From: Chitinophagaceae bacterium
GTDB lineage: Bacteria; Bacteroidota; Bacteroidia; Chitinophagales; Chitinophagaceae
Length of the DNA: 6,291 nt
Direction of reading: 5' to 3'
NCBI GenBank assembly: GCA_947378615.1
Contig: CANCKV010000206.1
Location: 1 to 6,291, forward strand
Of this stretch, positions 1-6,291 are shown in pieces. The position numbers and the translations under genes are program-made. Each line of letters begins with the position of its first letter. The stretch's first letter is position 1. The notes beneath the pieces were generated by a model that did no database searches, was not told where the DNA came from, and worked only from the letters and a program-made list of their open reading frames with translations.

Positions 1-114
1 AAAATCACAAAATCATTACTTTTATCTGAAGAAATACTACTAATAAAAATTAACCAATCTATGTACTATAACAAGATCAATTATTTTAAATTTCAGATTG
101 AAATAGATTAAAAA

Positions 115-345
115 TTATTTTTTCTTTTGAGACTCTTCGGCATACTTAATAATGGCGTCAATCGTACTCTTCTTCGGCGACTGCTTTTCCAATTTACTTA
201 GCTGCTTGATAGTACGTTTTAAAGCCTTTACTTCTTTTTGTAAAGCCATGTCCTCTAGCATTGCCTTTTCAATAGCAAGCTTTAAAATTGGTGAACACTC
301 TGAATAAACATACTGTATTAGTTGTTCTTGCGAAAATCTTAGCAT
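115..345 (-). CDS. Small helical protein of unknown function, possibly anti-sigma-factor-like
   Basis: With the ATG at 345 this gives a 76-residue protein starting MLRFSQEQLIQYVY. It is rich in Lys, Glu, Leu and Gln and looks wholly helical. A first amphipathic helix (LIQYVYSE) is followed by a charged heptad-like stretch (about residues 20-52, AIEKAMLEDMALQKEVKALK) and a C-terminal STIDAIIKYAEES segment. There are no cysteines of a zinc finger, no signal peptide and no catalytic motif. The arrangement 'LIxYxYxE ... IExAxxxD ... STIxxIxxYA' recalls small Bacteroidota proteins often found near sigma factors. That is recollection and inference, and no sigma factor is visible here. An in-frame ATG at 399 would add 18 mostly hydrophobic residues (IEAIFVSFFDVIII). 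I prefer 345 because the helical domain begins just after it, but the start is open. It lies 94 bp downstream of divIC with no clear terminator between, so it may be co-transcribed. The stop is TAA at 115-117. Confidence 0.62.
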   Translation of the reverse strand: MLRFSQEQLIQYVYSECSPILKLAIEKAMLEDMALQKEVKALKRTIKQLSKLEKQSPKKSTIDAIIKYAEESQKKK

Positions 346-439
346 AATAATAATAACATCAAAAAATGAAACAAATATTGCTTCAATAAGGTGGGACATT
401 ATTAAAACGTAGAAACAACAATTTTATTGTGTTGAGCCC

Positions 440-742
440 CTACTTTTTTATTAAATTCGAGTCCTCAATGATATAAATATCCTCACCATTCTTTTTCATC
501 AGGTATTTTTCTCTGGCAAACTTTTCCAATGCAGTTGAATTATTTTGCAAATCTGTCAATTCCTTTTGTGCTATCGCAATTTCTTGTTCATAGTAATGTT
601 TCTTGTTCATCAATTCATTAAGCTTAGATTTCTGTTCAATCGTGTTAAAAAGATCTCTCTGATCAAAGAAACACATCCATATTATGAAGCATAAAATGGT
701 CAAAATATATTTGTTCGTAAGAATTTTTATTGACTTCTTCAT
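440..742 (-). CDS. divIC: Septum formation initiator family protein (DivIC/FtsB-like)
   Basis: This is a 100-residue bitopic membrane protein. It has a short basic cytoplasmic N-terminus (MKKSIKILTNK), one transmembrane helix at about residues 12-26 (YILTILCFIIWMCFF), an extracytoplasmic coiled coil at about 34-72 with Leu/Ile heptads, and the family's conserved end piece LEKFAREKYLMKKNGEDIYI (72-91). Length and layout are typical of DivIC/FtsB. Known members bind FtsL and FtsQ in the divisome and activate septal peptidoglycan synthesis by FtsWI. The start at 742 gives the usual MKK opening. An ATG three codons upstream (751) is equally possible, and neither has a good Shine-Dalgarno sequence. 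It follows enolase, as ftsB does in E. coli. A strong terminator-like hairpin ends only 8-17 bases before the start codon, so expression depends on read-through or on a promoter I could not identify. The DivIC versus FtsB name is a convention; the family call is firm. Confidence 0.9.
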   Translation of the reverse strand: MKKSIKILTNKYILTILCFIIWMCFFDQRDLFNTIEQKSKLNELMNKKHYYEQEIAIAQKELTDLQNNSTALEKFAREKYLMKKNGEDIYIIEDSNLIKK

Positions 743-758
743 GATAACCATACTAAAC

Positions 759-809
759 AAAAAAAGGTTGGTAGTAAAATTATTAGAATAATTTCAAACT
801 ACCAACCTT
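759..809 (-). terminator. Rho-independent terminator of enolase, abutting divIC
   Basis: A perfect 12-bp inverted repeat (764-775 with 798-809, AAGGTTGGTAGT and its complement) encloses a second AT stem (777-783 with 788-794). In the minus-strand transcript the outer stem is followed directly by seven T residues (765-759). It lies 16 bases after the enolase stop codon. This is the classic intrinsic terminator form, but the T-run ends only 7 bases before the first possible divIC ATG (751). It could therefore be a partial terminator or attenuator that sets the enolase-to-divIC expression ratio. Confidence 0.85.
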
Positions 810-825
810 AAAATATCAACAAATG

Positions 826-2190
<1,365 letters not shown>

Positions 2191-3093
2191 CTATTTTGAT
2201 GCAGTAACCTGTCTAAAAACAGTCTCGAGGTTGACATTGCTTTGGTTTTTTAATGAAATTACATTTAAATTATTCTTAAATACCAATTCCATCAATTGTT
2301 TTCGCAATAAATCAGGTTTATCCGTAGTAAAAATCCATGTATTATCCGAAACTTTAATTGGATTTTCAAACCCTTCAAAAAGGCTTTCTGAAACCGATTC
2401 TTGAAACTCAATGATAATGCTTTCCGAAAATTTGCTCCCAGTAAGATTCGTTAATAAATTATCCTCAACAATCACACCTTTATTAATAATGATTACCCTA
2501 TTGCAAATTGCTTCAACTTCATGCAAAATATGTGAAGAGAATAATACAGTCTTATTTATCCCTTGCTCTTTTATTACATTTCTGATTTCTATAATTTGAT
2601 TCGGATCCAACCCACTCGTTGGTTCATCCAGAATTAATACCTCTGGATCATGAATTAATGCAGCCGCTAGCCCAACACGCTGCTTATATCCTTTAGAAAG
2701 CTGTCCAGTTTTCTTTTTACTTTCATTGATAAGACCAGTTAAGTTGATAACTCTTTCCACCGCATTCTTTATATCGCTTACACTATGCACTCCTGCAACA
2801 AAGGATAAATACTCTCGTACATACATATCATAATATAATGGATTTGCTTCAGCGAGATAACCAATTTTCTTTTTTGTTTCGATAGGATTCTTTGCAACAT
2901 CTATCCCACTTACTAAAACACTCCCAAAATCAGCAACAAGATAACCAGTAATTATTTTCATAGTCGTACTTTTTCCTGCACCATTTGGCCCTAGAAAACC
3001 GACTATTTCACCTTTGCTAATTGAAAAATTTATATTATTTACAGCTTTCTGTGAACCGTATATCTTAGTTAAACCACTTATTGTTATCGACAT
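2191..3093 (-). CDS. gldA: ABC transporter ATP-binding subunit, GldA-like (gliding-associated)
   Basis: This is a 300-residue ABC ATPase with Walker A GPNGAGKST (35-43), signature LSKGY (132-136), Walker B VLILDEP (152-158), D-loop SGLD (160-163) and H-loop His188. Where many ABC proteins have the Q-loop Gln, it has GYLAEANPLYYDMYVREYL, as GldA and related drug/ABC-2 type exporters do. The C-terminal 90 residues are a divergent regulatory extension. In Flavobacterium johnsoniae GldA works with the membrane protein GldF and the substrate-binding-like GldG, and mutants there lose gliding. The substrate is unknown. No gldF or gldG partner is in this window, so the partner must lie elsewhere, and the protein could serve another ABC-2 exporter. 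All nucleotide-binding motifs look intact. A good promoter candidate lies at 3130-3162. The stop (TAG at 2191) is 75 bp from enolase with no terminator between, so read-through into enolase is plausible. Confidence 0.88.
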   Translation of the reverse strand: MSITISGLTKIYGSQKAVNNINFSISKGEIVGFLGPNGAGKSTTMKIITGYLVADFGSVLVSGIDVAKNPIETKKKIGYLAEANPLYYDMYVREYLSFVAGVHSVSDIKNAVERVINLTGLINESKKKTGQLSKGYKQRVGLAAALIHDPEVLILDEPTSGLDPNQIIEIRNVIKEQGINKTVLFSSHILHEVEAICNRVIIINKGVIVEDNLLTNLTGSKFSESIIIEFQESVSESLFEGFENPIKVSDNTWIFTTDKPDLLRKQLMELVFKNNLNVISLKNQSNVNLETVFRQVTASK

Positions 3094-3129
3094 GTTTTAA
3101 ACAATTTCTGTTTAGTTTTTTTTTATTTC

Positions 3130-3162
3130 CAAACATATTGCGACAAATGTAACAAAATTCAA
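3130..3162 (-). promoter_or_regulatory. Candidate Bacteroidota promoter for gldA
   Basis: On the minus strand the -7 box TATGTTTG (3130-3137) matches TAnnTTTG exactly. A TTG (3160-3162) lies 22 bases upstream as a -33 element; the next TTG (3153-3155) is at 15 bases. The predicted transcription start leaves a leader of roughly 30 bases before the gldA ATG at 3093. It sits between the terminator of the upstream gene and gldA, which is where a promoter is needed. The -33 spacing is at the long end. Confidence 0.5.
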
Positions 3163-3218
3163 CTTCCTAGATTATTAATATAAAAAATGACAGTACGAAT
3201 AGAAATTACATTTCATTA

Positions 3219-3269
3219 AAATAAATAGCGCTGTTGACATTCCATTCAATTCAACAGCGCTATTTATTT
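3219..3269 (-). terminator. Intrinsic terminator of the 941-residue exported protein gene
   Basis: A perfect 19-bp inverted repeat (3219-3237 with 3251-3269) has a 13-base loop. The GC-rich centre is AGCGCTGTTGA, flanked by A-rich and T-rich arms, so the minus-strand RNA ends in AUUUAUUUUAA. It begins 18 bases after the TAG stop at 3288. The A/T arms make it symmetrical, so it could stop transcription from either side. All neighbouring genes are on the minus strand, so the main role is to separate this gene from gldA. Confidence 0.88.
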
Positions 3270-3287
3270 GAGTATTCTTAAAATTTA

Positions 3288-6113
3288 CTATCTACGCTTA
3301 AAATCTGCCTTATCCCCTTCTCTACGAGGTTCAGGCTGTACCCTAGAAGGAGCAGCGGCTGGTTCTGTTTTAGATGGAGCTTGTGTTGAAGGTCGCCAAC
3401 TATTATTCTCCCGCGTTATTGGTCTTGCTAATGGCCTATCATTATTGGGATTAGACTGTGGTCTGCCAAATACATGGTTGGCAGGTTGACTTTCTGCCTT
3501 TGGAACATTCTGCGTACCAGAAGTATTATTTTGCGGTGTACTTACATTATTAGGTGCGGTCGCTTCAGGTTGTGTAAAAGGTCTGCCAAATCCATTATGA
3601 TTTATATTATTACCATCATTATTTCTTGGACGTCCAATATTACTTGGTGAAGAACCATCTTGAGGTTTAGGCTTGCTTATACTATTATCCACATTCGCTG
3701 CCCCATTATTATTTTGCGGTGTACTTACATTATTAGAACCAGACGCTTCAGGTTGTGTAATAGGTCTGCCAAATCCATTATGATTTATATTATTACCATC
3801 ATTATTTCTTGGACGTCCAATATTACTTGGTGAAGAACCATCTTGAGGTTTAGGCTTACTTATACTATTATCCACATTCGTTACCCCATTATTATTTTGC
3901 GGTGTACTTACATTATTAGAACCAGACGCTTCTGGCTGTGTAATAGGCCTACCAAATCCATTATGATTCATATTAGTTCCTTCATTGTTCCTTGGACGAC
4001 CAATATCATTAGAGGACGAACTGCCTTGTTGATTATGTTTACCAAATCCATTATCGGCAGCATTTGTGCCATTGTTGTTCTGTAAATGATTGTTATTTCC
4101 TTGATTATTCGGAGCTGTAGGATTCGGTCTTGTAATTGGCCTTCCATACACATTATTCGAATGATTATTAATTTGAGGATAAACAACATCCCCTCCTTTA
4201 TTTATTCCATTATGATTACTTATAGGAGATGATGCATTCCAATGACCCACATTATGATTAATATCACTAGTAGTTGCCCCATGAACATGATGATATAAAT
4301 TACCATTATGATTATTCACTTCAAAAGATTGATGGTTATTTACCCTCCCAGGATAGTTTACCGAATAGTTTGAAGGTCTTCCATAATTAATCCTAGGACG
4401 ATTGATTTCAACTTCTCTCCTACCATAATATCCACCATTGTAGCCCCAACTTCTATAAGAAGGATGATAAGCTCTAGGCCCAAACCAGCCATGTGCGTGA
4501 GGATTGTAATCATAATAACTCCATCCAAGACCGTATCCTGATTCATAACCTATACTCCAACCTGTCCAAGGATTGTAGGTCATTCCAAAACCCCATGTAT
4601 AAGGACGGGCATAATAATGTTTCCTATACCAAGAATGATAATGCCAACCTGTTCCCCATACTACTGTAGGACCATAAACATAGCAGCCTAAATAGCCGGG
4701 AGTATAACCTGAATACACATAGTCAGAGTTATAATCATAAACATTTACATACTTTACATTATAGGCAATGTTATCTGCTGGAATATTATTTACATCTGAA
4801 GGTCTCTCAATAGAAACTTGCCAAGGGCCATCATAACGATTGCTAATATACCAAACGCCATTATCCACTGCATAATACATTCCATTTAAATTCGATTTTA
4901 CCACAGTAATATTACTATTCTCTGCTACTAAAAGATTAGTCCCATTGATAGGATTAAAAATAGGAGATCCGTCATAAATAACAGTTGTTGTGGCTGTCCT
5001 TCTGTCAATTTTAGCTGTTTGAGGGATTTCTGCATCCATTAATGCCTCTTTTGCTGCACTAGTTCCAGCAACACTTGAAAGTACCCCATCCTTCTCTGTC
5101 CCTTCAGGTATTTTGGCAAAATCAGTAGGCAATTCATTAGCAGGTACATAAGTCCACCCAAAATTCAATGAAGTAGAAGTGTACCATCTACCTGAAATAA
5201 GTATATAGTTTTGTTGTGTATTAATATCTTTAAATATATCATTTAAGCTATTATCAACATACAATAAATTAGTACCCTCAACAGTCTGATAAGTTGGAAC
5301 ACCCTCTGTTTGTATCAATTCTGCAGGAGAGGTACTAACTAATATTTCAGTTGGTGTAGATGGTTTGTTCGGGTCATTATTATTACCATCCTTACTTATT
5401 TGTTGTTGAATCTGATTATTTAATTGCTGAATTCTAATAGGTAAGTTAGGTATATATTCCCACCCCGAAAGAATACTTCTTGAACTATACCAATGGCCAC
5501 CACCGTATAAATAATATAAGTTGTCATCCTGATTCAATACAATTGTTGAAGGAGTATTCACTACCTTTTGCATTTCGGACTGTTTGTCCAATTGAAGTTT
5601 AGGGGAGCCATCAATGATTATTAAAGTGGTGGGTTTATCTCGATAAATAATATTTGGTGCATCATTCTTTAAATTCGGATCGTTTAATTGCTGAGTTTGT
5701 TTTACTGATGCTTTTAATTCTTCAATTGACAATTGCATTCCCCATCTTGGCACATCATTCTGAATAGTAGTAGTATATTCTTGTAATTGCAAAAAATCCT
5801 TAATAGCTGGAAACTTAGCTTCTTTAATTTTCATACTTTCAATGGTTACAAAACGGGAATTATTGTCACTTTTCAAATCTGCATCAAACCAGATTGATCC
5901 AAAAGTCTGATCCACATTTCGAGATGTTGCAATAGAAACAGCTGACCTCGCAGAGAAAGTATTGCCACTAAAACTTTCTGGTTGTGGTTGATATATAACA
6001 ATCTTTCCGCCATTATCTAATTGAATTTCTTTTGGCCAATTGTTTTGTGCACAAACTGCACTATACCATAAAGTCAATATTATTAAACTAAAATTTATTA
6101 AAATCTTTTTCAT
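3288..6113 (-). CDS. Large exported repeat protein with WY modules and Tyr/Gly-rich core, function unknown
   Basis: This is a 941-residue protein. A Sec signal peptide (residues 1-22, MKKILINFSLIILTLWYSAVCA) has likely cleavage before Gln23; it has no lipobox. Mature parts in order are: an N-terminal domain (about 23-150); three degenerate modules centred on the Trp-Tyr pairs GHWYSS (208), GRWYTS (310) and GVWYIS (421), each preceded by a DGSP/EGVP turn (about 168, 270, 381) and followed by GW or GPW; a Tyr/Gly/Trp-rich core (about 450-566, with SGYTPGYLGCYVYGPTVV at 468-485); an Asn/His-rich stretch (about 570-654); a 61-residue repeat array (655-880); and a Pro/Arg/Lys tail. It resembles a widespread uncharacterised family of exported bacterial proteins, sometimes labelled 'carbohydrate-binding family V/XII'. 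This is recollection, and no binding activity is proven. The only mature cysteine is Cys477. There is no visible type IX secretion C-terminal domain and no beta-barrel. The start at 6113 puts the signal peptide first; an upstream in-frame start would add 18 unlikely residues. A cell-surface or matrix structural role is inference. Confidence 0.88.
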   Translation of the reverse strand: MKKILINFSLIILTLWYSAVCAQNNWPKEIQLDNGGKIVIYQPQPESFSGNTFSARSAVSIATSRNVDQTFGSIWFDADLKSDNNSRFVTIESMKIKEAKFPAIKDFLQLQEYTTTIQNDVPRWGMQLSIEELKASVKQTQQLNDPNLKNDAPNIIYRDKPTTLIIIDGSPKLQLDKQSEMQKVVNTPSTIVLNQDDNLYYLYGGGHWYSSRSILSGWEYIPNLPIRIQQLNNQIQQQISKDGNNNDPNKPSTPTEILVSTSPAELIQTEGVPTYQTVEGTNLLYVDNSLNDIFKDINTQQNYILISGRWYTSTSLNFGWTYVPANELPTDFAKIPEGTEKDGVLSSVAGTSAAKEALMDAEIPQTAKIDRRTATTTVIYDGSPIFNPINGTNLLVAENSNITVVKSNLNGMYYAVDNGVWYISNRYDGPWQVSIERPSDVNNIPADNIAYNVKYVNVYDYNSDYVYSGYTPGYLGCYVYGPTVVWGTGWHYHSWYRKHYYARPYTWGFGMTYNPWTGWSIGYESGYGLGWSYYDYNPHAHGWFGPRAYHPSYRSWGYNGGYYGRREVEINRPRINYGRPSNYSVNYPGRVNNHQSFEVNNHNGNLYHHVHGATTSDINHNVGHWNASSPISNHNGINKGGDVVYPQINNHSNNVYGRPITRPNPTAPNNQGNNNHLQNNNGTNAADNGFGKHNQQGSSSSNDIGRPRNNEGTNMNHNGFGRPITQPEASGSNNVSTPQNNNGVTNVDNSISKPKPQDGSSPSNIGRPRNNDGNNINHNGFGRPITQPEASGSNNVSTPQNNNGAANVDNSISKPKPQDGSSPSNIGRPRNNDGNNINHNGFGRPFTQPEATAPNNVSTPQNNTSGTQNVPKAESQPANHVFGRPQSNPNNDRPLARPITRENNSWRPSTQAPSKTEPAAAPSRVQPEPRREGDKADFKRR
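3474..4151 (-). repeat. In-frame tandem repeat array, 183-bp (61-residue) units
   Basis: Four copies lie within the exported-protein gene: residues 655-718 (degenerate, 64 aa; 3960-4151), 719-779 (3777-3959), 780-840 (3594-3776) and 841-880 (partial, degenerate; 3474-3593). The two central units differ at about 7 of 183 bases by eye, with a 96-base exact match (3579-3674 against 3762-3857), and at protein level only by Val-Thr versus Ala-Ala. Each unit carries GFGRPITQPE, NNVSTPQNNN, DNSISKPKPQDGSS and IGRPRNN. It is Asn/Pro/Gly-rich and probably disordered. The near-identity points to recent duplication by slippage or recombination. Confidence 0.95.
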
Positions 6114-6203
6114 TGTTCTTATTTTAGTACGGTAATGCAAATGGTGTTCCAAAATTTCAAGTCTCAATACCTTTCATCATATTTATTGCAATAGTACATC
6201 TAT

Positions 6204-6248
6204 CTTTCAGAAAAATAAATAATTAAAATTTTCAATTATTTATGAAAG
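6204..6248. repeat. AT-only inverted repeat upstream of the exported-protein gene
   Basis: A perfect 10-bp inverted repeat (6215-6224 with 6234-6243, ATAAATAATT and its complement, loop 9) is framed by CTTTC (6204-6208) and GAAAG (6244-6248). The left side has a 6-base bulge. It lies about 100 bases upstream of the 941-residue gene. It could be a weak terminator of an unseen upstream minus-strand gene, since a T-run follows it in that direction, or a regulatory element. In AT-rich DNA it could also be chance. Confidence 0.3.
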
Positions 6249-6291
6249 TAGTGGAAACTAGTATCAACATTTAATTCAATATTAACATTTA

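Noticed and set aside
90..104. Short hairpin (ATTTCA / TGAAAT) after the small protein gene
   Set aside because: It has only 6 AT-rich base pairs and no clean T-run, so it is too weak to call a terminator, although a transcript end near here would be expected.
3474..4151. CRISPR array or transposon end repeats as an explanation of the periodic sequence
   Set aside because: The 183-bp period is in frame with the gene, has no spacers, and encodes a continuous repeat protein.
3843..4546. Several open frames on either strand across the repeat array and the Tyr/Gly-rich core
   Set aside because: They are shadows of the biased codons in the large gene; they have no family motifs and their composition mirrors the repeats.
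6114..6167. N-terminal extension of the exported protein by 18 residues
   Set aside because: It would bury the signal peptide behind a charged, His-rich stretch; MKKILINFS at 6113 is the natural start.
6189..6196. TACTATTG on the minus strand as a -7 element for the exported protein gene
   Set aside because: It has one mismatch to TAnnTTTG and no TTG at a suitable distance upstream, so it is not distinguishable from chance in AT-rich DNA.

Overview
This is an AT-rich chromosomal window, most likely from a member of the Bacteroidota. A sphingobacterial/Chitinophagaceae-like relative is my guess, but it cannot be proven from this sequence. The evidence is a GldA-type ABC ATPase, candidate -7 elements of the Bacteroidota form TAnnTTTG (2179-2186 and 3130-3137), start codons without clear Shine-Dalgarno sequences, and an Asn-rich exported protein. 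All five supported genes lie on the minus strand, so transcription runs from high to low coordinates.

In transcription order, the layout is as follows. (1) 6291-6114 is an upstream non-coding stretch with an AT-only inverted repeat and no convincing promoter. (2) 6113-3288 encodes a 941-residue exported protein. It has a signal peptide, three degenerate Trp-Tyr modules, a Tyr/Gly/Trp-rich core, an Asn/His-rich stretch, four copies of a roughly 61-residue repeat, and a basic Pro-rich tail. A perfect 19-bp terminator hairpin follows (3269-3219). (3) A TAnnTTTG promoter candidate precedes gldA (3093-2191), an ABC ATP-binding subunit. (4) Enolase (2115-826) follows after 75 bp, with another -7 candidate at the very end of gldA. 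(5) A strong stem-loop with a T-run (809-759) sits between enolase and a DivIC/FtsB-like septum protein (742-440). (6) A small helical protein (345-115) of unknown function ends the set.

The right-hand gene is insulated by its own terminator. The gldA-eno-divIC-small ORF set is a co-directional cluster of housekeeping and cell-envelope genes, with enolase and the FtsB-like gene adjacent as they are in Escherichia coli. I see no defence system, mobile element, CRISPR array, or tRNA/rRNA gene. The least explained object is the 941-residue exported protein with its recently duplicated 183-bp repeats. It appears to be a lone protein rather than part of a visible multi-gene system.
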